Below are positions 26,151 to 34,280 of a stretch of DNA of 64,000 bases, piece after piece. The position numbers were made by a program, and so were the translations under genes. Source of the stretch: Anaerolineae bacterium (GTDB lineage Bacteria; Chloroflexota; Anaerolineae; Promineifilales; Promineifilaceae); NCBI GenBank assembly GCA_023384415.1, contig JAHDWJ010000016.1, forward strand, positions 104,295 through 168,294, given 5' to 3'. How positions within the stretch are numbered: the first letter of the stretch is position 1; every line of letters starts with the position of its first letter. Under the pieces are notes generated by a model that did not search any database, was not told the DNA's origin, and saw nothing but the letters and a program-made list of their open reading frames with translations.

Positions 26151-26484
26151 GCACCACCTCCAAATACGCAGACGCTCAGCATGAGACCAACCATTTTTAA
26201 TAGGCGTGACATTTAGAGAAGAAACAATTGAGAGAGCAGATTTGATTCATCTGCTCTCCCAATTGTTGATACGGATTGGTAACATCTCATCAAATTGGGA
26301 TTAGCGAACGCTGAGCTTGGCGAAGGTCATTGATTTTAACAGACTCAACTAACTTACCCCATTTTTTGAGAAGTTACTCTGGTCAGGGTTTGAGTGGAAG
26401 GAAGCCTTATCCAGGAATGATTAAACAAGCAAACCACCCCTGGATACGACGATTCTTCAACAAAATCCGCCAACCCAGGCCAAT
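26151..26484. other. Spacer between oppA and oppB with intercistronic hairpins
   Basis: 334 bp without a gene. On the minus strand, transcripts leaving oppA meet a small stem (26408-26415 with 26439-26446, TATCCAGG) and then a strong stem near 26225-26265. The rest shows nothing recognisable. Confidence 0.5.
26225..26265 (-). terminator. Attenuator-like hairpin between oppA and oppB
   Basis: Arms 26225-26241 (CAATTGAGAGAGCAGAT) and 26249-26265 pair over 17 bp with one mismatch and a 7-nt loop. On the minus strand it is followed by a pyrimidine-rich tail (TTTCTTCTC). It is a good candidate for partial termination or protection of the oppA mRNA 3' end. Confidence 0.6.
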
Positions 26485-28371
26485 TTATCGCCTGCGGGCA
26501 GCTAATTGAGCTTCCTGGTCAATGCTGTAGTTGTACCACTGTGCTCCACCAAACAAAGCTGGAGTGAAATCATACCAGGAATGAACGGCGGTATAAGCAA
26601 TACGCAGGAAGATTGGCGCAAACGGGAACTCCCCTTCTTCACCAAAGAAGTTTTCTTCAATTTGACGGTACAGTTCGATGCGGCGATCGGGGTCTGTTTC
26701 AGTACGCGCTTCCACGATCAACTCGTCAGTCTCAGTACAGGGTCGCTTCTGACGATTTTCGGCATTACCACACCACAACACGTCACCAACCCAGTTGTTT
26801 TCGTCAGCATAATCAGGGCCCCAACCGAGCGTCCACATATGCGGTGCCTGATCATCTGGGGTGCTGGCATCGGTAATGCTCAACAGTTCGGCAAACGGCT
26901 GTTGCTCAATCTGGATGATACCTGGATCACAACCCAGATTTTCAGACCAATTGTCTTGGGCAAACTCAATCCAACTCAAGGTAGCTGCACCAGAATATCC
27001 CAAAAGCGTTACCTGTGGGAACCCTTCACAATTGGGGTACCCAGCATCCGCCAATTGTTGGGCGGCATATTCGGGGTTGTAGCCGACACCCACTTCATCA
27101 ATCGGGGGAGCACCGAAGATACCAGGAGGCGCAAAGTGGCGCATGGGCAAACCCTGCCCCTGACGGACTTCAGTGACGAAGGTGGCCCGGTCAAAGGCAG
27201 CGCTGAATGCACGGCGAACGCGCACATCGTCAAAGGGGGGTTTGGTGTAACGGAAAGAGATATAGAATACGGCCAGATCAGGAATCTGGACGGTTTCACT
27301 GGCAAAATCAGACAGATGGGCTGCCAGTTCCGGCGCAGGGATACCAGAGGTTTCTACCTGACCATTAAGCCAGAGAGCATAACCGGTTGATATATCGGGT
27401 ACGATGGTGACAATACGGCGTTCGATGTTGCCTACCCCACGCATGTCAGCGGGCATGAGGGGGTTACGCAGAACGGTGACACGTACATTGTGGATCCATT
27501 CGTTCAACACATAGTTGCCGCTGGTGACGATATTGCCCGCTTCGGTCCAATCATCCCCGTGGGTGTCAATAGCCCATTGGGGAGTCGCGGCCATTACCCA
27601 CATGGGGGTCATGGAGAGGAAGAAGCTGGTGGGGTTTTCTAGTTCGATAACCAATGTGCCGGCATCAAGGGCAGAAACGCCGATGGCATCTACTAGTTCT
27701 TGGGGGACGGCTGATGGGTCTTCGTAATTCAACACATCGGCACAACCCAAGATAATGGGGGCAATAACGCTGCTGTAATATCCACCGGTGTTGGGATCAC
27801 AGGCTCGCTTGATGGCGTAGACGAAATCATCAGCGGTGACGAAACGGGGGTTGCCCTCATCATCAGTCACCTGGGTGGTTTCCAGGGTGGCCGGATTGTG
27901 GTAGACCCAGGGAATGTCGTTGCGGACGTAGAAGGTGTAGGTCAACCCGTCATCACTAATATCCCAATCTGAAGCGGCTTCGGGAACGATTTCGGTGGTT
28001 TCCAGATCATAATTGGTCAGGGCCACGAAAAGGTTCTCGATGTAGGTGATACCTACCTGATCTTCGGCAATTTGGGGATCCAATTCAGGAATGTCCGTCG
28101 TGTCGTATTGATACAGGGTCACAGGTTCGCTGGGAGTGGTGGGTACTTCGGCTGCGGCCGGATCAGGTGTAGCGGTTACAACGACAACATCTACACGGGT
28201 GACAACCACTTCTTCGCCTTCTTCCACAACGGTGTCGGTGACGACGCGGGTAACTTCCATAGGTACTTCAACGACCTTGGTCACTTCTACGGTTTGCGCC
28301 TGGCAGGCGACAATAAATAAGGCTACCAGGGTGAGTAGGGCTAGTACGAAGCCCTTATTTTTGTTAATCAT
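26485..28371 (-). CDS. oppA: Peptide ABC transporter substrate-binding lipoprotein (OppA/DppA)
   Basis: This is an extracellular binding protein of the SBP_bac_5 family that delivers peptides to the OppBC permeases. The lipobox is 'LVALFIVAC' (Cys ~23), followed by a Val/Glu/Thr-rich tether of ~60 residues. Domain I begins around 'VTLYQYDTTDIPELDPQIAED'. 'FVYAIKRACDPNTGGYYSSVI', 'PPFDDVRVRRAFSAAFDRATF' and 'GWGPDYADENNW' are family blocks. GGAGG lies ~9 nt before the ATG. The tether has alternating VEV/TRVV strands, as in other Chloroflexota binding proteins. Peptide specificity cannot be read from the sequence; oligosaccharide transport by this family is also known. Confidence 0.93.
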   Translation of the reverse strand: MINKNKGFVLALLTLVALFIVACQAQTVEVTKVVEVPMEVTRVVTDTVVEEGEEVVVTRVDVVVVTATPDPAAAEVPTTPSEPVTLYQYDTTDIPELDPQIAEDQVGITYIENLFVALTNYDLETTEIVPEAASDWDISDDGLTYTFYVRNDIPWVYHNPATLETTQVTDDEGNPRFVTADDFVYAIKRACDPNTGGYYSSVIAPIILGCADVLNYEDPSAVPQELVDAIGVSALDAGTLVIELENPTSFFLSMTPMWVMAATPQWAIDTHGDDWTEAGNIVTSGNYVLNEWIHNVRVTVLRNPLMPADMRGVGNIERRIVTIVPDISTGYALWLNGQVETSGIPAPELAAHLSDFASETVQIPDLAVFYISFRYTKPPFDDVRVRRAFSAAFDRATFVTEVRQGQGLPMRHFAPPGIFGAPPIDEVGVGYNPEYAAQQLADAGYPNCEGFPQVTLLGYSGAATLSWIEFAQDNWSENLGCDPGIIQIEQQPFAELLSITDASTPDDQAPHMWTLGWGPDYADENNWVGDVLWCGNAENRQKRPCTETDELIVEARTETDPDRRIELYRQIEENFFGEEGEFPFAPIFLRIAYTAVHSWYDFTPALFGGAQWYNYSIDQEAQLAARRR

Positions 28372-28526
28372 CTTAACTCCTCCGTAATGTGGTCTAACAA
28401 TTTTTGTGTTGAGTAAAACAGGTGTAAATCAGGGTAGTTGTGCTTATGAATCACCTCCTTTGGCTTGGCCTGTGTGGCCGGCTTGCATACCTGACATGAT
28501 TGGTGGATTGTGACTCAGATGCGTAA

Positions 28527-28553
28527 GCAACTGATCGAGGGGCGATCAGTTGC
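28527..28553. terminator. Hairpin between oppF and oppA
   Basis: A perfect 11-bp stem GCAACTGATCG / CGATCAGTTGC with a 5-nt loop, 54 nt after the oppF stop on the minus strand. There is no T-run. It may separate the D-F message from a stronger oppA message. Confidence 0.5.
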
Positions 28554-28606
28554 GGCGTAAGACCTTTCCGTGTGAGCCAATCGCGGATTGGGTCAGATGG
28601 TGACGG

Positions 28607-29635
28607 TTACTTAAATTTTTCGGCATGGTGGCAGGCCACGTAATGGGGTTGTTGTTCTGTGCCTAGATTACGGAAGAGTGGTTCTTCCTGGCTGCAAATA
28701 TCGGTGCGGTGACTACAACGTGGGTGAAAATAACAACCAGTAGGGGGATTGGCCGGGTTGGGCACATCTCCCTCAAGGATGATTCGCTTACGTATGGCCT
28801 CCTTATCAGGATCAGGCACGGGAATAGCGGAGAGGAGGGCTATGGTGTAAGGATGGAGCGGGTGATCGTATACATCATCTACATCCCCTAGTTCAGCTAT
28901 TTTGCCCAGGTACATAACGGCTACCCGGTCACTGATGTAGCGGATCATGGAAAGATCGTGGGCGATGAACAGGTAAGTCAGGCCCAACTGAGATTTGAGA
29001 TCATCTAGCAGGTTGACGACCTGGGCTTGAATGGAAACGTCTAGGGCCGAGATTGGTTCATCGCAGACGATAAATTCGGGGTTGGTGGCCAGGGCACGGG
29101 CGACGCCGATACGCTGCCTCTGTCCCCCGGAAAATTCGTGGGGGTATCGGTTGATGAAGTTGGGGTTCAGGCCTACCAGGGCCAACAGCTCTTGTACCCG
29201 GTCTCGCCGTTCGTTATTGGTACCGATGTTGTGAATGTCTAGGGGTTCGCCAATAATGCTGCCGACGGTCATACGTGGGTTGAGGGAGGCGTAGGGATCC
29301 TGGAAGATCATTTGCATGTGGCGACGCATTCGGCGGAGGTCACCGGATTTTAATTTGGTGAGGTCTTGATCGCCGTAAAATACTTCACCGGCGGTTGGTT
29401 CTAACAGCTGGAGGACGGCCCTCCCGGTGGTGGATTTGCCGCAGCCACTTTCGCCTACCATACCCAGAGTTTCACCTTTACGAATATCGAAGCTGACCCC
29501 ATCTACGGCGTAGACGTGGCCTACGACCCGGCGAAAAATGCCTCGGGCGATGGGGAAATGTTTTTTCAGGTTACGAACACTGATAAGAGTTTCTTTTTGT
29601 TTGGGGGTGCCATTGGTTTGGTTTGTTTCGTTCAT
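28607..29635 (-). CDS. oppF: Oligo/dipeptide ABC transporter ATPase (OppF/DppF)
   Basis: This is a cytoplasmic ATPase of the peptide importer. The 342 residues contain Walker A 'GESGCGKST', Q-loop '[16 protein letters not shown]', signature '[15 protein letters not shown]' and Walker B '[12 protein letters not shown]'. The C-terminal oligopeptide/dipeptide extension carries the cysteine cluster '[15 protein letters not shown]' and later '[10 protein letters not shown]', which binds an iron-sulfur cluster in related proteins. The start overlaps the oppD stop by 4 nt. The N-terminus '[18 protein letters not shown]' is typical of OppF rather than OppD. Confidence 0.94.
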   Translation of the reverse strand: MNETNQTNGTPKQKETLISVRNLKKHFPIARGIFRRVVGHVYAVDGVSFDIRKGETLGMVGESGCGKSTTGRAVLQLLEPTAGEVFYGDQDLTKLKSGDLRRMRRHMQMIFQDPYASLNPRMTVGSIIGEPLDIHNIGTNNERRDRVQELLALVGLNPNFINRYPHEFSGGQRQRIGVARALATNPEFIVCDEPISALDVSIQAQVVNLLDDLKSQLGLTYLFIAHDLSMIRYISDRVAVMYLGKIAELGDVDDVYDHPLHPYTIALLSAIPVPDPDKEAIRKRIILEGDVPNPANPPTGCYFHPRCSHRTDICSQEEPLFRNLGTEQQPHYVACHHAEKFK

Positions 29636-30627
29636 GAGCGCATCCCTGCATTAACTTCTTCCCAGCGGAAACAAGCGGAATAATGATCTGGCCCGACTTC
29701 ATAGAGAGGGGGGAGTTCTTGCCAACATTGTTCGATGGCAAAGCGGCAGCGGGGGGCAAAAGGGCAGTGGTTGGCTTTGATTGTTAAATCGGGAGGTAAG
29801 CCTTCGATGGCGATCAGGCGTTGTCTTTCCCGCTTGGTGTCTACTTTGGGTAGGGATTGTAGTAAACCGAGGGTGTAGGGATGGCTTGTTTTGTTGTATA
29901 GAGCGCGGACTGGGGCCTGTTCCACGACGTAACCGGCATACATGACAATTACTTTGTCTACCATGCCGGCCACGACGCCTAAATCGTGGGTGATCCAGAT
30001 GATGGCCATGCCTAGTTTTTCTTTAAGCCGTAGAACCAGGTCTATAATTTGGGCCTGGATGGTGACATCAAGGGCGGTGGTGGGTTCGTCGGCAATGAGA
30101 ACGGATGGGTTGCAGGTGAGGGCCATGGCGATCATGATGCGCTGCCGCTGACCGCCGGAGAATTGGTGGGGGTAATCGTGGAGACGATCCGCGGCGTTGG
30201 GAACACCTACCAGGCGGAGCATTTCGATGGCTCGTTCACGGGCCTGGTCTTTGTTTAGCCCCATGTGGACACGGAGCATTTCGGTCATTTGGCGATCTAC
30301 GGTGAGGACGGGGTTGAGGGAGGTCATGGGGTCCTGGAAGATCATGGCGATTTCGCGGCCGCGTACCTGCCTCATCTCTTCATTATTTAATTTGAGCAGA
30401 TCCCTACCCCGGTACAACACCTCCCCATTTTCAATGCGCCCTGGGGGCATGGGGATGAGCCGCAAGAGGGTTAATACCCCTACCGATTTCCCTGAACCAC
30501 TCTCACCGACGATAGCCATGGATTCCCCTTCGTTCAACGTATAGGATATGCCGTTGACCGCGTGAACCACGCCACCTTCGGTATGGAACCTTGTGACGAG
30601 ATTACTGACTTGTAATAGATGTTCCAT
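29632..30627 (-). CDS. oppD: Oligo/dipeptide ABC transporter ATPase (OppD/DppD)
   Basis: This is the first gene of the peptide-transporter cluster. Walker A is 'GESGSGKSV', Q-loop '[16 protein letters not shown]', signature '[15 protein letters not shown]' and Walker B '[12 protein letters not shown]'. The C-terminal extension is '[18 protein letters not shown]'. I start it at the ATG at 30627 ('[14 protein letters not shown]', 331 residues) because AAAAGG lies just upstream. A 15-residue longer reading from 30672 has no such site. It contains the only GCGGCCGC octamer of the transporter region (30355-30362). Confidence 0.93.
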   Translation of the reverse strand: MEHLLQVSNLVTRFHTEGGVVHAVNGISYTLNEGESMAIVGESGSGKSVGVLTLLRLIPMPPGRIENGEVLYRGRDLLKLNNEEMRQVRGREIAMIFQDPMTSLNPVLTVDRQMTEMLRVHMGLNKDQARERAIEMLRLVGVPNAADRLHDYPHQFSGGQRQRIMIAMALTCNPSVLIADEPTTALDVTIQAQIIDLVLRLKEKLGMAIIWITHDLGVVAGMVDKVIVMYAGYVVEQAPVRALYNKTSHPYTLGLLQSLPKVDTKRERQRLIAIEGLPPDLTIKANHCPFAPRCRFAIEQCWQELPPLYEVGPDHYSACFRWEEVNAGMRS

Positions 30628-31063
30628 GTACCTTTTCCCCAGTTTGTGTTGTAAATAAAGACAGCCAGCCATTTTTGTCTGTTGGCTTGTTTTCTGTCAC
30701 CCCAAAAGTCCCCTACTTAACTTTATATCACAAGCTGGTTAGGTGCAAAAACGGTAAAATTTGCCACTATTATTGTGTCAGGCTGCCTGAGACACTCTTT
30801 GGGAAAGCTCGGGCTAACATCCACGATTGTAGAACAAATCCCTAAAATAGTCAATATGGTGTCAAAATAGTGTCATTTTAGGGTCTCGGTGAATAATGCC
30901 AATATAAAGAACGTGGGTAAGCCGCTCTTTGGATCTGTGCCTTATGATCATTTGCCCTTTGCTTATGGTTTGTACGCGGTGCTATGTGCTTGCCTGTTTG
31001 GAGCATCACCTATAGCATTAACGTCTGGTGTGTTGGCCCACTCTATTTGTTGAGGGATGACCT
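30628..31063. other. Divergent spacer between oppD and the UDG-like gene
   Basis: 436 bp with no gene. It must contain the opp promoter (minus) and the UDG promoter (plus). Visible features are an interrupted palindrome GTGTCAGGC / GCCTGAGACAC (~30775-30795) and two spaced 'GTGTCA' hexamers around 30851-30872. I could not assign -35/-10 boxes reliably. Confidence 0.4.
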
Positions 31064-31696
31064 ATGTGTGCAACTTTATTTGATCCGCCCAACCGGTTTA
31101 CTTCTTTAGAACAACTGCTTGAAGTGATGATGAAGATGAATGATGATCCGTTGTCTTCTTCGGGCAGCAATGTGGTGATCTGTCGTGGTAATCCGCTGGC
31201 GAAGCTTATGGTGGTGGGGGAAGCCCCCGGCCCGGAAGAAAACCGACAGGGGAAGCCGTTTGTGGGGCGGTCTGGGCAGTTGCTAGACCAAATTTTGCAG
31301 GCGGTGAAGTTTGATCCGGAGCAGGATGTGTTTATCACCAATTCGGTGTTTCGAATGCCGCCAGGAGAAGGGGGGCAGGCGTTTCGTAAACCATTGGCTG
31401 ATGAGATTGCCTTTTATCGCCCGTATGTGATGGAGATTGTGCGTCTGGTGGATCCGAAGGTAATTGTGCTGACAGGCGGAGTCGCGGCCGCGTCGCTGTT
31501 ACACGAGAAACTTGGGATCACTAAGATTCGCGGCCGCTGGGTAGAGTGGCAAAATAAATGGGTTATGCCTATTTTCCATCCCTCTTATTTGCTGCGTAAC
31601 CCGGTGCGTACTCCCGGCTCACCGAAAGCGTTGACCTGGCAGGATATCCAGGCCGTGCGGCAGAAGTATGATGAGCTTGTAGGGAGTGAACAGTGA
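31064..31696 (+). CDS. Uracil-DNA glycosylase family 4 homologue lacking the iron-sulfur cysteines
   Basis: The 210-residue protein has the family-4/5 fold motifs 'VVGEAPGPEENRQGKPFVG' (motif 1), 'VFITNSVFRMPPG' and 'IFHPSYLLRNP' (motif 2). It should remove uracil from DNA. Family-4 enzymes normally bind a [4Fe-4S] cluster through an N-terminal CxxC, a Cys in 'KCRPP' and a Cys about 16 residues later. Here the CxxC is missing, 'KCRPP' reads 'FRMPP' and the last position reads 'FYRPY'. All four ligands are therefore absent; only Cys2 and one other unrelated Cys remain. It could be a cluster-free branch or have a changed substrate. Start by the first ATG. Confidence 0.85.
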   Translation: MCATLFDPPNRFTSLEQLLEVMMKMNDDPLSSSGSNVVICRGNPLAKLMVVGEAPGPEENRQGKPFVGRSGQLLDQILQAVKFDPEQDVFITNSVFRMPPGEGGQAFRKPLADEIAFYRPYVMEIVRLVDPKVIVLTGGVAAASLLHEKLGITKIRGRWVEWQNKWVMPIFHPSYLLRNPVRTPGSPKALTWQDIQAVRQKYDELVGSEQ

Positions 31697-31719
31697 GCGA
31701 GGAGCAGTCTCCAGTCGCT
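31685..31719. repeat. Heptad run at the 3' end of the UDG-like gene
   Basis: AGTGAAC and AGTGAGC begin a five-unit 7-bp-phased run that supplies the last residues and stop codon of the UDG-like gene and ends ~10 nt before the next start. Confidence 0.55.
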
Positions 31720-31729
31720 CAATCTTTTT

Positions 31730-32464
31730 ATGACTACAGAGCTTTTACCAAAAGCGGCCGTACGCGGTGAACCAGGTTATGTGTGGCGTTCTGGGCAGGA
31801 GCGCCGGCTGGCGATGCTGCGCCAATGGGTACCCCTGGAGGGAGCAGTCATTCTGGACAATGGCTGCGGCCTGGGGACATACCTTAAGGCATTTGCCCCT
31901 TTTACGCCCACCCGGTTTGGCCTGGAATTGGAGCATGATCGGGCGGTACAAGCGATTTCTCATAGTGCTGGGGTGGTACAGGCCGTAGGAGAACAGCTTC
32001 CTTTTTCAAATAACCAGTTTGACATTGTTTTTAGCAATGAGGTGATTGAGCATGTAACAGATGATGCCCTGGCGGTGCGGGAGATGGTGCGGGTGACGAA
32101 GGTGGGCGGCCGCATCGCTATTTTCTGCCCTAACCGCTGGTACCCGGTGGAACAGCATGGTGTTTTTTGGCGCGGCCGCTACCATTTTGGCAACATTCCC
32201 CTGGTCAACTACCTGCCCGACTTTCTCCGCAACCGGCTGGCCCCCCATGTACGCACCTACAGCAAAAGCAGCTTAATGGCCCTATGGCGTAATTTGCCGG
32301 TGCAGGTATGCCATTACCGCCGTATCTATGGGGGGTATGATAATATTGAACGGTCGCGGCCGCGTCTTGGTCGCCTGCTCAAAAAAGCCCTCTACCTGGC
32401 CGAAAAAACTCCCCTGGCCGTGTTAGGCATTTCCCACTTCGTCATTCTGGAAAAACAAAACTGA
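31730..32464 (+). CDS. Class I SAM-dependent methyltransferase (Methyltransf_11)
   Basis: The 244-residue soluble protein has a Rossmann methyltransferase core: motif I 'VILDNGCGLGTYLKAF', acidic loop 'GLELEHDRAVQ', motif III-IV region 'AVGEQLPFSNNQFDIVFSNE' and 'REMVRVTKVGGRIAIFCPNR'. The C-terminus (~150-244) is Arg/Tyr-rich and probably recognises the substrate. The substrate is unknown; relatives act on lipids, quinones or sugars. It starts 33 bp after the UDG-like stop, with no clear ribosome-binding site, so it may be translated from a shared message. Three GCGGCCGC octamers lie within it. Confidence 0.82.
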   Translation: MTTELLPKAAVRGEPGYVWRSGQERRLAMLRQWVPLEGAVILDNGCGLGTYLKAFAPFTPTRFGLELEHDRAVQAISHSAGVVQAVGEQLPFSNNQFDIVFSNEVIEHVTDDALAVREMVRVTKVGGRIAIFCPNRWYPVEQHGVFWRGRYHFGNIPLVNYLPDFLRNRLAPHVRTYSKSSLMALWRNLPVQVCHYRRIYGGYDNIERSRPRLGRLLKKALYLAEKTPLAVLGISHFVILEKQN

Positions 32465-32650
32465 AGAACCTAATCCTTTTTGGGTCAACCGGGAAAATGG
32501 CTTTTGTTTTTTCGCATTTGCTGCTCACCGATAGAGCCAATCTCCTTGCCTTCAGCCCCCCTCACTACTACAATCCAACTTGCATCTAACAGCGAAACGC
32601 AATAGATGCAACATTTACTAACTCTTACCTTCAGAGGAATGGGGATGAAA

Positions 32651-32685
32651 TTCATCCTTCATCCCTCATAATTCCTAATTCCGCA
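32651..32685. repeat. Heptad run immediately upstream of the pdxS ribosome-binding site
   Basis: TTCATCC occurs twice in tandem, followed by CTCATAA, TTCCTAA and TTCCGCA. The run ends exactly where the AGGAGG ribosome-binding site of pdxS begins. Confidence 0.65.
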
Positions 32686-32696
32686 GGAGGTCTATC

Positions 32697-33605
32697 ATGG
32701 AAAACGGCTACCAAAACGGTCGTGGGGAAACTGGCAGCTTCAAATTGAAGGCAGGTTTAGCCCAAATGTTAAAAGGGGGGGTGATCATGGATGTTGTCAC
32801 TCCAGAGCATGCCCGTATCGCTGAGGAAGCAGGGGCGGTGGCGGTTATGGCCCTGGAACGTGTTCCCGCCGATATCCGGGTACAAGGTGGCGTGGCTCGC
32901 ATGTCTGATCCCGGCCTGATCAAAGAGATCATTGCGGCCGTCACAATTCCCGTCATGGCAAAATGCCGCATTGGTCACTTTGTCGAAGCCCAAATTTTAG
33001 AAGCCCTGGGGGTAGATTACATTGATGAAAGCGAAGTGCTGACCCCGGCCGATGAGCAGTATCACGTCAACAAGCACCCGTTCAAGGTACCCTTTGTTTG
33101 TGGCTGCCGCAACCTGGGTGAAGCCCTACGCCGTATCGGTGAGGGGGCGGCTATGATTCGTACCAAAGGGGAAGCGGGTACCGGGGATGTGGTAGAAGCG
33201 GTACGTCATGCTCGTACTGTTCTGGGCGACATTCGCCGCCTGCAAACTATGCCTGATGAAGAACTCATGAGTTATGCCAAAGAGATTGGCGCTCCATATC
33301 ATCTGGTGGTACAGACGAAGGAGATGGGACGATTGCCGGTGGTCAACTTTGCCGCTGGGGGAATTGCTACCCCAGCCGACGCCGCTTTGATGATGCAGTT
33401 GGGGGTAGATGGGGTATTTGTAGGCTCCGGCATTTTTAAGAGCAGCGATCCGGCCAGCCGGGCCAGAGCCATTGTACAGGCCACCACCCATTACAATAAT
33501 CCGCAAATCCTGGCTGAGGTCAGTGAAGGGTTGGGTGTGCCTATGACCGGGATCAATGTTGACAGCCTCATTCCCGCCGAACGGTTAGCCGCTCGTGGCT
33601 GGTGA
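32697..33605 (+). CDS. pdxS: Pyridoxal 5'-phosphate synthase lyase subunit (PdxS)
   Basis: This is the synthase subunit of the DXP-independent vitamin B6 pathway. It joins ribose 5-phosphate, glyceraldehyde 3-phosphate and PdxT-derived ammonia into PLP, as a dodecamer in the cytoplasm. '[20 protein letters not shown]' contains the first catalytic region, '[19 protein letters not shown]'-type text the Schiff-base lysine region, and '[11 protein letters not shown]' the second lysine. The C-terminus '[20 protein letters not shown]' is complete. 302 residues is standard. AGGAGG lies 7 nt upstream. It is followed by pdxT after 61 bp containing a perfect palindrome. Confidence 0.97.
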   Translation: MENGYQNGRGETGSFKLKAGLAQMLKGGVIMDVVTPEHARIAEEAGAVAVMALERVPADIRVQGGVARMSDPGLIKEIIAAVTIPVMAKCRIGHFVEAQILEALGVDYIDESEVLTPADEQYHVNKHPFKVPFVCGCRNLGEALRRIGEGAAMIRTKGEAGTGDVVEAVRHARTVLGDIRRLQTMPDEELMSYAKEIGAPYHLVVQTKEMGRLPVVNFAAGGIATPADAALMMQLGVDGVFVGSGIFKSSDPASRARAIVQATTHYNNPQILAEVSEGLGVPMTGINVDSLIPAERLAARGW

Positions 33606-33614
33606 TTGGATATA

Positions 33615-33664
33615 GGTTTCAAGTTTCAGGTTGCAACCTGAAACTTGAAACCTGAAACCTTCAA
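33615..33664. repeat. Perfect 38-bp palindrome built of heptad units between pdxS and pdxT
   Basis: 33615-33652 is a loop-free perfect palindrome with arms of 19 bp (GGTTTCAAGTTTCAGGTTG and its complement). It is made of 7-bp units such as GTTTCAA and GTTTCAG that switch to CCTGAAA and CTTGAAA. The phase continues to the pdxT start codon. It leaves almost no room for a ribosome-binding site in front of pdxT. Confidence 0.75.
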
Positions 33665-33666
33665 CC

Positions 33667-34242
33667 ATGAAAATAGGTGTTTTGGCTCTGCAAGGGGCGT
33701 TTATTGAACATATAGCCATGCTGCACCGCCTGGGGGTGGAGGTGGTTGAGGTGCGCTTGCCAGAGCATCTGGATGGGTTGGATGGGCTGATTATTCCTGG
33801 GGGGGAGAGTACGACCATTGGCAAGTTGGCGGAGATGTATGGGTTGATGGAGCCACTGAGAGCATTCGCGGCCGCGCACCCTGTTTGGGGTACCTGCGCC
33901 GGGATGATCTTCATGGCCAAAGAAATTGGCCTGAGCCAACCCTTGTTGGGCCTCATGGATATTGTCGTTGAGCGGAACGCCTTCGGCCGCCAGGTAGACA
34001 GCTTCACCACCCATGTGACCATCACCGGGCTAGATGCGCCCTTCCCGGCCCTGTTTATTCGTGCCCCACGGCTGATTGAAGCCCGCAACGGGGCGCAAAT
34101 CATTGCCCGGTTAGCCGATGGTACGGCGGTCGCGGCTCAGGAGAATGGCTGGTTGGTCACATCCTTCCACCCTGAACTCACGAACGATCCCCGCCTGCAT
34201 CAATATTTCCTCAGCCTGGTGAAACAGGGCCAGAATGTGTAA
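33667..34242 (+). CDS. pdxT: Pyridoxal 5'-phosphate synthase glutaminase subunit (PdxT)
   Basis: This class I glutamine amidotransferase releases ammonia from glutamine and channels it to PdxS. Motifs are 'IGVLALQGAFIEH', 'IIPGGESTTIGKL' and the nucleophile Cys77 in 'VWGTCAGMIFM'. 'FTTHVTI' and the His-Glu pair in 'SFHPELTNDPRLHQYF' complete the triad. 191 residues is normal. No Shine-Dalgarno sequence is visible, because the preceding heptad palindrome runs up to the ATG. Translation may depend on coupling or on that structure. Confidence 0.96.
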   Translation: MKIGVLALQGAFIEHIAMLHRLGVEVVEVRLPEHLDGLDGLIIPGGESTTIGKLAEMYGLMEPLRAFAAAHPVWGTCAGMIFMAKEIGLSQPLLGLMDIVVERNAFGRQVDSFTTHVTITGLDAPFPALFIRAPRLIEARNGAQIIARLADGTAVAAQENGWLVTSFHPELTNDPRLHQYFLSLVKQGQNV

Positions 34243-34280
34243 TAACGAGGGCTGAGTGAGCCAGGCAAAGTTTTAAACCC

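Noticed and set aside
26506-27390. Open frame of 294 codons on the plus strand
   Set aside because: Antisense to oppA, no ribosome-binding site and no recognisable motif.
28446-28462. Plus-strand text like the 3' end of 16S rRNA (ATCACCTCCTTT)
   Set aside because: It is just a perfect Shine-Dalgarno match on the minus strand with no following start codon; no rRNA sequence surrounds it.
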